NCBI RefSeq assembly: GCF_022539665.2
Contig: NC_081331.1
Location: 8,277,534-8,341,533 of the forward strand
Direction of reading: 5' to 3'
Length of the DNA: 64,000 bases
Origin: Daphnia carinata
Lineage: Eukaryota > Arthropoda > Branchiopoda > Diplostraca > Daphniidae
A program made the translations under genes and the position numbers. The notes under the pieces were generated by a model that searched no databases, was not told the DNA's origin, and saw nothing but the letters and a program-made list of their open reading frames with translations. Positions 36,155 through 47,100 of the stretch are shown piece by piece (position 1 is the stretch's first letter; each line of letters begins with the position of its first letter).

Positions 36155-36525
36155 GAACCGCGTAGGCAGACTTGCCGCGATCGCAATCAACAATTGATCG
36201 CCGATCCGATGTTTTTACAATGATCGGAGATCGGATCGGCGATCCCAAAAAACTTATCGCGATCTGATCATTTTTAGTGATTTATCTCTTCGCCATCTAG
36301 CGGTCGATTTAGTTGTGGCATGTAAGTATTTCACTACTTTTGCTATCAAACGAGAATTGACAGATACTGTTTAATACTCATTCAAATTTGTAATATACTA
36401 AATCCAGTAAGGAATGTGAATTTTCTGAAAGAATGTGAAAATCTAAAAGTATCGCGAAAAAAGATCGAAAAAATTCCATCGGCGATCCGATCATCTGCAG
36501 TTGATCGGTGCGGCAAATCTGCGCG
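36155..36525. mobile_element. GATC-rich TIR repeat
   Basis: The left part reads GCAGACTTGCCGCGATCGCAATC with CGCCGATCCGATG inside it. The right part is its inverted, diverged copy (CATCGGCGATCCGATCATC, then GCGGCAAATCTGCGCG). The interior contains GATCGGCGATCCCAAAAAA and TTCGCC.TCTAGC, both found again at about 59925-60050. The repetition and inverted ends suggest a small dispersed element. Exact ends are uncertain. Confidence 0.6.
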
Positions 36526-36624
36526 TAGAAGAGGGTCGGAAAGAGCGTATTAGCTCGTTAACCAGGCTGGTCGCGAGGCAATATGTACTACTTAGTACAT
36601 AATCGCGCCTGCAGTTTTCTTTAT

Positions 36625-36660
36625 GGTGACAACACACACTTTCCCGTGTGTGTTGTCACC
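36625..36660. repeat. perfect 15-bp inverted repeat
   Basis: The arms GGTGACAACACACAC and GTGTGTGTTGTCACC are separated by six bases. It is strong enough to form a stable DNA or RNA hairpin. Confidence 0.9.
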
Positions 36661-37043
36661 CCTAGGGCTTTGATTTGGTTGCTTTAATGGTTAAACCGTT
36701 AAAGTTAAACCAGTTAAACAAAAATGCGTGTAGCGCATGTCTTAATTTTTTCAAAGCGAATAATAGAAATTAGGTTTATATAAATATATATTTACAATAT
36801 TATGATAATGTACATAAATACTACAATATAATAAATACACATATATACAGTATATTACAATTATATATATATATTTATACATACATACAATTACAATATA
36901 TATATTACTATTATATATATGTACAATAGTTATATATTGAAATAAACGAATATAAGAGAAACAATTTTTTAATTATTTGTCAGCAAAATTAATTATGATA
37001 TTCGCTGATTTAATATATAAATAATGTAAATATAATATAAATC

Positions 37044-37066
37044 GATAGCCCTTGGTAAGGGCTATC
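37044..37066. repeat. hairpin, 10-bp arms (first of two related)
   Basis: GATAGCCCTT, three bases, AAGGGCTATC. A sister hairpin at 37245-37267 differs by one paired, compensating change. Confidence 0.85.
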
Positions 37067-37244
37067 CATTTTTAGGTAATTGTAATCAATATTTTCAAAT
37101 CGAAAAAATCTTAAACGTAAAATGCGTTTTTGTTGTTTTTCGATCTAAGGTTCTAATGGACGCAACCGATAAAAACAAAAAAATTGATGTTACACTTAAA
37201 CTTTTTCCTTTTCTGAAAATTTTAACATAAGTTTTATAGAATTA

Positions 37245-37267
37245 GATAGCTCTTGATAAGAGCTATC
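37245..37267. repeat. hairpin, 10-bp arms (second of two related)
   Basis: GATAGCTCTT, three bases, AAGAGCTATC. Relative to the first hairpin, C-to-T in one arm is matched by G-to-A in the other, so pairing is kept. Confidence 0.85.
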
Positions 37268-37902
37268 GATTGATGCAAAATTTGTCAATTTTAACTGTTT
37301 ATTTTCTTCATAAATAATTATTAAAGGATTTCATGATTTTAGAAAGGGGAGGGGGTGTGTGAAAAAGACGAAACTTTGCATTGATTGTTTGATGCTTAAT
37401 CTTCGTCAAAACAGGAAACCATTATAATATTTTTGTTCCTGGTGATTCGAGGAACAAGTTATTCTAAACGTTTACTTTTAAGATGCTATATTTAACCCAA
37501 AAAATTACGTTTGAAAAAGTGGTTTTTGATAAACCATTATGGCGGCCATTTTTTACCGCACCAAGTTCAAATTTCAAAAAGTGTAAATAAGTGTAAAAAA
37601 TTTTAATTATAAGTACATATTTACATTTTGTTTGTGTCTAGAAAATTTCAGCATTCCGTCTTGTATTAAAAATTAACTAAGATAATTTAAATAAATTTAT
37701 TTCATGGGTTTCATTTAATTTACAATTTTAGGTGTCTTTTTCCACATTCCGCATGGAAAACCACGTTTTATAGCGACTTCCGCGTGGAAAAGCTCCAAGC
37801 AGACAATATTTAAAAAAAAAAACAAGTGACTAACGCCCTGCGCGTTTATCATTTACCCCATAAGAAAAAGTGCATCTGCAACTATGTACTACTTAGTACA
37901 TA

Positions 37903-38690
37903 TGTAGTGAGACCATGTTGTCGTTAACGGAAAAGGGTACCCGAAAGTAAAACAGCAGACGGCAGTGGAAATCAACAAGACGGATTTGGGTCGGGAGGGT
38001 TCATTGATTTGTGCATCTGCTTCGTTTAATTTTGTTGCATCAACGCCGTTATAGTTATTATTATTAGGTTGTACTTCTTATTTTGTGTGAGATGTGGCTA
38101 TATTTTTCATAATTTATGGGGGCATGCTTTTTACTTAGACAATTTTTCGTTAACAGTTTCATTGTCTACAGAGGTTTGTCAAACGAAATTTTTCAAATAA
38201 AAACCATAATTTTGTTATTCATTATTTATCGGATAAATGAAGTATTATTTTAATCGTTGTTCTTGTTTGTTTCACGCCTTGTCGAGAATCCAACTTTGAT
38301 TATTTTTTCTGGTGGGGTGGATTAGATCGTTTTATTGGAAGGTAAACCAGGATGCCCCGCCCATTATTGGTTTCCAGGAACTAAAAGGCTTTTTAAAAGT
38401 TATTATTTTGGCCATTTTACCAACAGTTTACAGGATAAAGCTTTTTCTTCATCTTCAAAACAGACCAAATATCGCAAACTTTAGGTCAGTATTTCCATAT
38501 AAAAGTTCCCCAACAAATGAGCCGCCAAAACTCCTCTCATTGACTTCTCATGCAACTTGGTGTTTAACTCTAGGGTTCTCTCTCTCCCAAACGAGTGCTG
38601 GTTTATGCACTGTGTCCATTTTTTAAATGATAGTAAAACAAAATGTAATTTCTTGTTCCGATTGCTATCCTTTTTCAACTGAAAACCACT
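37903..38690. other. no supported feature
   Basis: Intergenic AT-rich sequence. The open frame at 38312-38626 has no recognisable domain. Confidence 0.35.
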
Positions 38691-38765
38691 CTTCAACTCA
38701 ATGGAGGGCTGAATCGCCTCTGTAACGACAGGTTCCACCAGAGAAAATATCATTGTTAGCTGCTG

Positions 38766-39193
38766 TTGAAAATTCCCACGTCCGAACCCAACAAAGGGTC
38801 CACATGGGAAGAAGATAGCACGACAAAGAAACAAGTGGGGACGGTAAACGAAAAAGAAAGGAGAATGGCCGGGGGAACATCGCAAGCGGCTGGTCACAAA
38901 ACAGATAGACCGTTAAAGGGGGATGCAGGAAACTCAGGCGGAAGAAAACGAAGGACTTGAACCGCATGGCAGATAGAGGAATAGTCGGTAGCCCGGGAAA
39001 TGTGATTGTAATTTGCGGATTGTTTCTACATGTATGTAGAACGGTTTCAAGCGATACAAGGCCAAATTGGGTGTTGGAAGGTAACGGGAAAAGAAGGGGA
39101 TATAACCAGAGGGAAAATCCTTCGAGCACCGGGCAAGCGGTTGGAGTTATAGGAGGAGAAGGATCTCCGGCGGCCAAGGTAAAAGAAGATTAG
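38766..39193 (+). pseudogene. retroelement-like open frames, possibly env or pol end
   Basis: Two overlapping plus-strand frames (38766-38960 and 38957-39193) are GC-richer than their surroundings and end shortly before a TATA-containing segment. The second begins with a short hydrophobic stretch (VIVICGLFLHVC) that could be a signal peptide. The placement before an LTR suggests the tail of a retrovirus-like element. No firm motif supports this. Confidence 0.3.
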
Positions 39194-39720
39194 CGGTAAC
39201 ATCTGGTCCAGTGTTTTAAATTATGCTTAGTCGGATATTTAAAACTGGCAACAGTGTTTTTGCTGCATGCGTATATAAGGGCCGGTTAGGCATGAGTAAT
39301 ACACACACAATTTTCATGCAAAGTCTGGAGTCGTCTCGTCTTCATTCCGGCAACCATATTTTTTACGCGTTTTCTTCTGCCTGGTTGTTCTGCTGCCCTT
39401 GTCCTGCCCGTCTACCTGCTGGGTTGACCGCTTGCCGTGCCCGACTCCCGTAGTGTCCGGCCACCCAGCCGCGTTTAACTTCCAATCATCGCCGTCTAAC
39501 CCTTGCCCAGCTGTTCACTAGCGCATCCGGATTCCAACTTCATAAGTATATAAGTATTTCTTTTCCTCTTCTATTCTATTATTTTGTGAGCCGGTCTTAT
39601 ACGTACGTGTGTCCGCGATGATAAGTCCGTCCCCACAGCAATCGCCTGGAGCCCCCTAACGGTTCCAGTCATTCAGACACAACTCGCTCATCTGAATCAC
39701 GCTGGTACTACGTTAATACT
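39194..39720. other. possible LTR or leader segment
   Basis: TATATAAGGG near 39276 is followed by pyrimidine-rich sequence and a second TATAAG near 39545. This could be LTR-derived DNA lying between two coding pieces of a retroelement. Boundaries could not be found. Confidence 0.25.
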
Positions 39721-39721
39721 A

Positions 39722-39970
39722 GACCATCCACAGGAAACTGTTCCTGAGTCTAATGTAAATGTAAATGTAATCCCGACAGTGGATTATTCCACAGCTCCTT
39801 CCCAAACTGCAATTACTTATTCAATAACTAAAATAGGAGCAAGAACAAGTGAAATACGCTTGCCTTATTTAATAACCATTTTGTGTTGCTTTTGGAGTTT
39901 AATCGCGCTCCTGGTTACGTTCTGTAGGAATTTCGCACATCGAATCCAAAAACTTGCAAGAGGAGGTTAG
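39722..39970 (+). pseudogene. env-like C-terminus with one membrane segment
   Basis: A frame open from before 39779 ends at TAG (39968-39970). It contains one strong transmembrane stretch (LPYLITILCCFWSLIALLV) followed by a short basic tail (RIQKLARGG). A membrane anchor plus basic tail directly upstream of an LTR is the layout of a retroviral envelope end. There is no surface-domain evidence. It could instead be unrelated. Confidence 0.4.
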
Positions 39971-39974
39971 CCAA

Positions 39975-40458
39975 ACGTGAGCCAAGAAATCATCGAGCAA
40001 TTCAGTAGGGAAAAATTATGAACGGACTGACGCCCCAACTGCGAGACAGACTATTTTGTCTGGACTTTGTGATGATGACACATCTTAAAGAACGCCGCAA
40101 ATCAACAGGACCGACTGATAATCATCAGTTGCCAACCTTTGTGCGTTCGCCGCCGCTGACATTGCTAGGACAGTTCTTAGTAGTTATGATGAATACTCCA
40201 ACTCCACGCTGTCATCACGTGATAAACCGGTAGTGGTCACCTCGTTGTCACTCCATCATCACGTGATTACTCCTAGAAAGTTACCCCTTCACGTCCAGGG
40301 TGACATTGTCTTACATCTATAAAAGACGAGACTCGCAAGTGTCTCGTCAGGGAGTTTTATACCGTTAGTTTATGTGTAACACCAGTGAAGTAGATAAATA
40401 CACCTCATCGTAATAAATTCATGTATTGAGTAGTTATTCGTAGTATATGAACATTACA
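39975..40458 (+). repeat. gypsy-type LTR (start uncertain)
   Basis: The right edge is clear: ...CATTACA at 40458 followed by TTTGGTGAACGTGTCC, a typical gypsy primer-binding position. TATAAAAG lies at 40318-40325, a hairpin (GACGAGAC/GTCTCGTC) at 40325-40348 near the expected RNA start, and AATAAA at 40412-40417. The left edge may be at about 39975, after a purine-rich GAGGAGG, or near 40116. No second LTR was found at the far end of the element. Confidence 0.7.
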
Positions 40459-40474
40459 TTTGGTGAACGTGTCC
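40459..40474 (+). other. primer-binding site of the gypsy-like element
   Basis: TTTGGTGAACGTGTCC starts immediately after the LTR, where the tRNA primer anneals. Downstream, AAGGGTAAGT near 40590 could act as a splice donor in the leader. Confidence 0.6.
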
Positions 40475-42144
40475 AGTTTTGAACTTTGTTCGAATTCGAC
40501 CATCCCAGACTCCTGCCAAGCAGCAGACCAGCAAGCCTACCCACCTGAACATCGCAGACGACCAACAATCGTCTAGAAAATCCCTGCGACAAGGGTAAGT
40601 CACAAAAAAATTTAAACTAACGATTTAACAATAGATGTATATACACCATCCGCCCCAGTAGAAGTAAAAGAGCGTCCTAAAAGACGAAGTATACTAGACT
40701 CTAAGCGAACAACACAAAGAGTATACCCAACATTAGAAGCCGAACAAAACAGTGAGATAGCAGAAGTACGTATAGTTCCTTTCGAGCGAACCAGAAGCGC
40801 TGAAGGTAGTCCTAAAGAGAGTGACGAAGAGAAACAATTAACAAAGTACCATTGAACAGAAAACCTACCCAGCAGAAAGAAAAACAAGCTAATAGAAGAA
40901 AGAGATTTTCTCAAAACTGCATTAATAGGGATTCATCAGATGATCAATCAGTATAAATTGGAATTAGAAGCGGCTAAAGATAAGGCAACAACTAAAATAA
41001 CTAAAGACTCGTCTGAAAGACAAGGATTTAGAATACAAATTAACCTCAGAAAAACTCATTGCAGCTGAAACAGAAACCCAAGGACATGAAAACAAGGTTT
41101 AGTTTTAATAGAGACAGCTACAATCCAGCAACAGGCTATAGATATCAAGCAAGCAGCTTAACCCAACAGTTAGAATAGACGCACGAAGAAAAAACTAACC
41201 TAATATCCACATTAGTAAAAAAGACCTAGGACGTCCAAATCTTAGAAACAACTATACGTTAAGTAGAAACAGAACATACATCAGTTAAAGCCAAATTAAT
41301 TAAAGACAAATCTAAGCTTCAACAAGAAATAGAGAAACTAAAAGAAAGGAAAGCTCAACTCCTCGAGGAAGGAACCACTTTATGAAACAAATATAGCATA
41401 ACCTAAACCGAACTAGAGAAAATACAGCAAAGTAACAGAGCTCTTGAGATGAAAAGTATAGACCAGAGAAAAAAAATTCCCACCTTACAATTGGAACATA
41501 AAAAGCTAGTTAAAAACATAACAAATAAGAACCAGGAAATATCGCATCTGAACGATACCATAAAAGTAAAGCAGGCAGAGTTAGAATTCCTTAAGCAGGA
41601 ACAATTAGACCAAACAATCAAACTTGCTAAACTACAATCAGAAAATAATCAACTTAAACACAACTTGAACATAAGTCAAATTAACGAAACAGTCCTACAG
41701 CAAAATCAAACCAGACAAACAGAAGAAATATCATGTCTACAGACTACTAACCAGTCATTGGAGAACAAGTTAAGGAGACTACAGCAAAATATTGCGGTCG
41801 CCGCAAACACAAACGAACCCTAGTAGAACAAGATATCTTCACACAATCTTAAAGATAGCGATACATCTATGGCAAATACATCTTAGATATCTTACTACTA
41901 TCTTTGTACTAGCTTTGTACTAGCTAAATGTCATGGGGTGGAGATATCTTGTTTATATATCTTACGAATATCCTAAAAGCCACTTTCTACATAACTGTAT
42001 AGGGAACTTATCGCTCTAAAATAAATAGTAAATACAAAAAAAAGAATACATTTTTTAAAGACAGTTTATTTTTAAAATCCGAATTACAATTGGCAAAGAA
42101 ACACAAGTTACAAACTGTGACAGGAAGACATTCAAGTCTTATTA

Positions 42145-44687
42145 TTAATTAGAATCGCTGCTGTTGTCTTCCGCCGCAAGTTTCGCTTGTTCTGCCACAA
42201 AACGCCCTTTTGCATTATGAAGATACGATTTGGTTTCAGCGACGAACACTTCTTTTTCCAGATCTTTAAACTTTGAATTGGAGATGATTCTAACTAAATA
42301 TAAAATATTTTTATTTAACTACTTATTTTACTCTTTACTTATATCTCTTCTCTATATAAAATGGTTACCTCTTACTAATTCCGTTATACGACAAGAGTGG
42401 ATTCCTTTTTTTCCCATTCCGCCGTTTACTCTCTTATCACGTCTCCCAAGCCAATTTACATCCTTAGAGAGTGAATCTTCAAATACTGTTCTCCACGCTC
42501 TTTGTACACATAGTCGCCTTCAGAATTTTTGGAATTCTTTTTTCCTGAAAGACGGATTTTTCGGACTATCTATTCATGAATGAAAGAGGAGCTTAACATA
42601 CTAAATGAAATATATAAATTATTGAAAACTTACTAGCTTCTTCAGATTTTCATCTTTTTTAAGAATTTTTTCGAATGCTTCCAATACTAAGTTTTTTAAT
42701 GGAAGAGAAGCAATGCCTTCATCTATTTCCTCAATGCATTCGTTAACTGGATTAATTTTTTTATCGATCATAGACAACTTTTCATTAATCTTGGCAAGGT
42801 CAGAGAAGTATTTCTCTTTGTCGTGATTGACTTTCTTTGGAATGGGAAGAGACGATGGAGAATCCGTAGTATAATAAGACGAAGAATCTCGGGATGTAGA
42901 AGGGCCGGAACTACTTTCAGCATCTAAAAATATATGGTTAAGGATTATACGTTTAAAATGAAAATATTCTGATTAGTTACGAAGTTGCAGATGATGTGAT
43001 TCATTTGGCCTATAGCTTGTTATTGCTCCAATATTTTGCTGGCTCGGAAATTCAGGGACAGTTGATGGTGTTTGATAAGAAGAATTCATTAAATGTGAAT
43101 TATAGTTCCAGTACGGCTGCTGCATTCCCCAGTTGTAATGACCACCATTGTAATTAAATTGCGGATGCATATTTTCTGATATGTTAACAATAAACAAAAT
43201 AAAGAAAAATATGTAAAACAGTATTGAAAAAGAGGTTGATGAAAGAAAGGTATTTTTTATGATTACCGAACTGGTGGGTTCCATATGAGTCGTCGGAATT
43301 ACCTATTTAATGCACAAGAATATTTTGTAAAAAAAGGTTTCATTAAACTAGAATTAACATTACCAGACTGAATCGACTGTTGAATTTGCATATCCACAGG
43401 AGACGACGAATCTTCTGTAATTATAGAATAAGGAGAGTAAGGTAATTATAGAAGGAGTGCACTGCACATTTAATCCGAATAGTAACGGCGAACAAAAACA
43501 CGATATAATAGACAAGACAACAGTAACTGAACCAAAAATTAAGAAGTAAATAATATCATTATTACCAGGTTGAAACGATTGTTGACTTGGCATATGCACA
43601 GGAGACGATGTATCTTCTATAATTATAGAATAAGTTAGGTAATTACCGCAAGAGTGACCGGCACATTTGTCCGAAAAGAAACGTGAAACAAAAATAAACG
43701 ATATACTAGACGAGACCACAGTAACTGTACCAAAATAACGAAATAAGCAGCATAATTACCAGGCGCATTCAATGACAGAACTTCGGCATTGGAACGCACT
43801 ATTAACGCTTCCAGACTTGACATATCGCTATGAGGTAACGAAAATTTTTCAACTTAATGAAAAATTGCGTTGCATGAATGTTATGCAACAGTGTATTAAA
43901 TATTATAATTACGAGACGAATTTGACGAAAGGACCACAGCATTAGAAGACAAACGTTTATCAGAACTGGAGGAACCTCTCTTACTAGTAGAAGCAGCAGC
44001 AATGACTAAACGAAATGACAATAAGACTTGGTTTATAGGTTTGTTAAAAGTTCAAAATCAATTATCCTTTTTAGTTGACGTTGAAGCATTGCTGAAATGT
44101 TTAGAAACCAACAAGGCTCTAGGAGGTATTGGAAGCAAAGTAGTAGTGGCCATTCCTTTGACAGAGTTTGTATGGGAGGCTTTCTTAATCGTCTTTCCTT
44201 TGCTGGGTGCTGATTTTTTAGGTGGGCTGAGAGACTCTTCCTCGCTGTCTATTTCTGTTGTTGATTGTCCAGGTATATTTAGTTTTTTTCCTTTTAGGGA
44301 CTCGTTTTCCTCTGCCTGAGTTTTCTTGATTAAGAATGGGCAGGCCAGTTTCAACACGGGGAAGACTTGTTCTTGCTTCTTCATACGTGTCTTTAAAAAG
44401 GAAGCAATATTGTTACATTAAACATACAAAATGAAGTAGTAACGCAAATTACCAAAAGTTCCAATTATTTGGAAATCCTCGTATCTCTGCCATGTTTCCT
44501 CATCAGGTGGAACGCCACACTACAAAATTTGGATTTGATGTGCAGCTGAATAACTATCATTCGGTAAATAGAGAATGTCTTCCTCTATCCAATTTTCTGC
44601 CACTACGTAAAGCCAGTTATCTATTATAGGTAATATTTTGGGAACTTCAACAATACAACAACAATACAAAGGTATTGAATATCTCAT
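42145..44687 (-). pseudogene. multi-exon DUF4806-like gene inside the TIR element
   Basis: The start is ATG at 44687-44685. The first exon (44687-44453) has the N-terminal domain typical of this protein type: IVEV...IIDNWL, ENWIEEDILYLPN, PPDEETWQRYEDFQIIG. Next are a lysine/serine-rich exon (about 44389-44050), serine-rich exons (44007-43913 and 43823-43760), two near-duplicate short exons (about 43614-43567 and 43412-43365), a Tyr/Asn/Gln-rich exon (about 43177-42979), a coiled exon (42923-42634), the core domain (42517-42369: WRTVFEDSLSKDVNWLGRR, then GKKGIHS) and the tail (42293-42145). A TAG interrupts the first exon near 44525. The junction into the core exon needs a frameshift. It is probably inactive, or my model errs there. 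Confidence 0.6.
43362..43830 (-). repeat. tandemly duplicated exon-intron unit, about 200 bp
   Basis: Blocks near 43365 and 43567 both encode ED.SSPV.M..QQS.Q.G, and both run on into matching intron sequence (ATAGAATAAG, then CGATATA.TAGAC.AGAC.ACAGTAACTG). A third block near 43765 shares the intron side and the TAATTACCAG edge. It is internal amplification within the cargo gene. Confidence 0.75.
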
Positions 44688-47100
44688 AATATATCTAGCA
44701 GTTAGCTGGTAGATATCTATAAAGACATATAAAATTGATATGACGTTTTGATATACAATAGATATCTTAGAGAACTAAATACATCGGGTAGACATATATA
44801 TATCTTAAAGATAGGAGTAAGATATCTTGTTCTACTAGGGTAATTGGAAGTATCACAACATAACTTAGCCTTACAAAATCGGAAAACCATGTCACTAAAA
44901 AGCGAGATAACAGCACTAGGGCAAGCACTCCAGTTAGAACGACAAGCAGCCGAAAGAGCAGCTAACCTAGATACCGAACACAACCATCTTAGGGAAAACA
45001 TAGAAACATTGATTAGAAACAACCAAGCACTAGGAGAACAAAGAGAACAGGAAATCGACGAAACCGATAGAAACCAAGAAACATCGAGAATGACGGCTAA
45101 CGATGATATTAAAGCGCTAGCAGCAGCCATTAGTCTCAGGGACGAAACACAGAATACACCAATTTATAGTGGAAATGTAAACGACCAACCGATAGGGGTA
45201 TGGTTACGAGATGCATAGGCAATAGCAACGATACACGAATGGCCGAGAGAAGTCACAAAAAAGATCCTAGCCACCCATTTAAAGGGAACAGCACTGCAGT
45301 GGCACATAGATAGACTACGGGAAGCGCCAAGAGAAACATATGCCGAATGGAGGAATGCATTGAAAGAGCACTTCAAGCACCCAGCAGATAGAGCTAATCA
45401 GAAATCGAAGTTATTATTAGTGAAGCGATCACCTAACCAACCAGTCACGCACATTATCGACAAAATCACGCAAGCGTATAACGCAATTTATAAGGAAGGG
45501 GATGAGGAGCAAGTTCAAAGTACTGAATTGACAGCCCTTAAGGATGATACTCTAATTAAAATGCTACTAGATGGACTACTTCCACCCATCAAAACTATAC
45601 TATTACAAGAAATATCTCAACACCCCAATTTGGCAAAATTTCAAACAAGCAGCTCTAGAAGCAGAAGAAATTGCTTATAATACGCAGCCGCTTGAACTCA
45701 AACCATTATTCAAGCTAGAAACACAGTAACTGCCTAGAGACGTAGAAGCAGAATTTACCCAAACAAAATTGGAAATAGAAGAATTGAAAAACAATCTAAC
45801 AAAATTTAATCTGGTACGACACCGAAAGCAGGAAAAGAACGGTCGTTGAATAATATCGACACCTATCGACAAAGTAGGACTTCGTCCAGATACAATACCG
45901 TAAAGTGGGAGGATAGACAACAGTCAAGGGATAACTCGTGTAATAGAGACCGTCAAAATCACTCGTACAACTGACACAGATCTTACGACAGAAACCGCTC
46001 TGAGTCACGAGATAGATCCTACAGTCGAGGAAGATATCAGAGCAGAAGATTCCAGGATAGAGATAGAAGCGACTCTCGAACAAGACGTTACAGCGAACGT
46101 CCAAGATTTAAGAGCCCCCACCCCTCAGCGGATCCCGCAAGGAAACAAAGAGTAGGAGGTAATAGCAAGGAAAACCCTATTACTTGCCATAGATGCCTCA
46201 ACACCGGGCATGTAGCGAAAGACTGTCGGACCGAAAAGATTACAACCAAAAACGGAAAGAAAACACAAACATGTAGATTAATTAGAATACCTGTAGAATT
46301 TAGCAATCAGAAAGCACAATCTTTAATAGACACAGGAGCGGCAGCTAGTATAATTTCATCAGAAAGATTAGCCGTATTACCCCATAAGGCGATCATAACC
46401 GAATTAGATACCAAAACTAACCAGTCATTTGTATCGGCGTCAGGAAACATAATGTACCCATTAGGATGTTTCAAACTAAGAATCAAGCTAACACCGAATT
46501 GTAGCTTAGAACACGATTTCTTTGTGTTACCTTAGACACAGGAAGGTTGCATCTTCTTCTTGGGATTAGTTTTTTTCAAAAAATATAAAACAAAAATAGA
46601 TATAGCTAATAATACACTAACGTTATTATTAAACGAAGTAGAATCCGGGATTATTCTTAGAAAAGTAGAAATTCCTAACTATAACATTAAAGAGAGTTCA
46701 ACTATAACCTTTGGACTGTCGCACCTAAAAGGAACGGATAGACTAGAAATGGAACAAGTCTTAAATAATCACAAATTATTTTTCGCGTCTCAGCTAATAG
46801 AGTTAGGATGCACTAACGTACTCAAACATAGGATAATAACGACGGGAAACCCGAAATTGAGAGGAGCATATAGGATACCAGCAGCCATTAAACCAAGCAA
46901 GACAACAGATAGAGGAGATGTTAAAGTACAATATCATTCGAGAAAGTCATAGCACTTTCAGAGCATCCATAGTGATGGTAAAAAAGAAATCGGGGGAATT
47001 ACGATTTTCTGTAGACTACAGGGACCTAAACGTGGTCACTGTAAAGGATCGTTACCCTCTACCAAGAATAGTTTAGTTTATTAAATAGTTTGCAAACACC

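Larger units (their letters stand above)
36582..37902. repeat. AT-rich segment bracketed by identical 20-bp palindromic repeats
   Basis: TATGTACTACTTAGTACATA occurs at 36582-36601 and 37883-37902. It is itself a near-perfect palindrome. Just inside the left copy, 36625-36660 forms a 15-bp perfect hairpin (GGTGACAACACACAC, loop TTTCCC). Inside the right copy, the complement shows a weak match to the left end (TGCAG, then TTTTCTT.ATGG). The body includes TA microsatellite sequence (36770-36950) and two related hairpins. It has no open frame of note. It may be an insertion with long target repeats, but this is unproven. Confidence 0.55.
41820..44839 (-). mobile_element. 3.0-kb TIR DNA element carrying a DUF4806-like gene
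   Basis: Both ends carry the same 22-bp inverted terminal sequence, which begins CCCTAGTAGAACAAGATATC. Inside each end lie four or more AGATATCT-type palindromes over about 150 bp. Flanks are GAA (left) and TAA (right), compatible with a mutated 3-bp, or an intact 2-bp, target duplication. With the element and one duplicate removed, the two gag frames are continuous. The only gene inside is the minus-strand DUF4806-like one; no DDE transposase is visible. The superfamily is not assigned. Strand follows the cargo gene. Confidence 0.8.
40620..47100 (+). mobile_element. degraded Ty3/gypsy-like gag-pol, split by a DNA element
   Basis: Gag starts near 40620 with a charged region, then a long coiled coil (best at 41449-41819). 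It is interrupted by the TIR element 41820-44839 and resumes at 44840 with more coiled coil and a capsid-like part (LKGTALQWH and ETYAEWRNALKEHF). A perfect CCHC knuckle, CHRCLNTGHVAKDC, lies at 46185-46226. An aspartic protease DTGAA lies near 46329. The beginning of RT (GELRFSVDYRDLN, near 47000) breaks off by 47100. Stops occur at the end of the first gag block, near 45217, and elsewhere. Most of RT, RNase H and integrase is missing. Confidence 0.8.

Noticed and set aside
38698-39177. Minus-strand open frame of 159 codons
   Set aside because: It runs antisense to plus-strand frames with retroelement context, is rich in Pro, Phe, Leu and Ser as expected from composition, and has no domain or splice support.
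44002-44319. Plus-strand frame of 105 codons
   Set aside because: It is antisense to the lysine/serine-rich exon of the DUF4806-like gene, which has better splice context.
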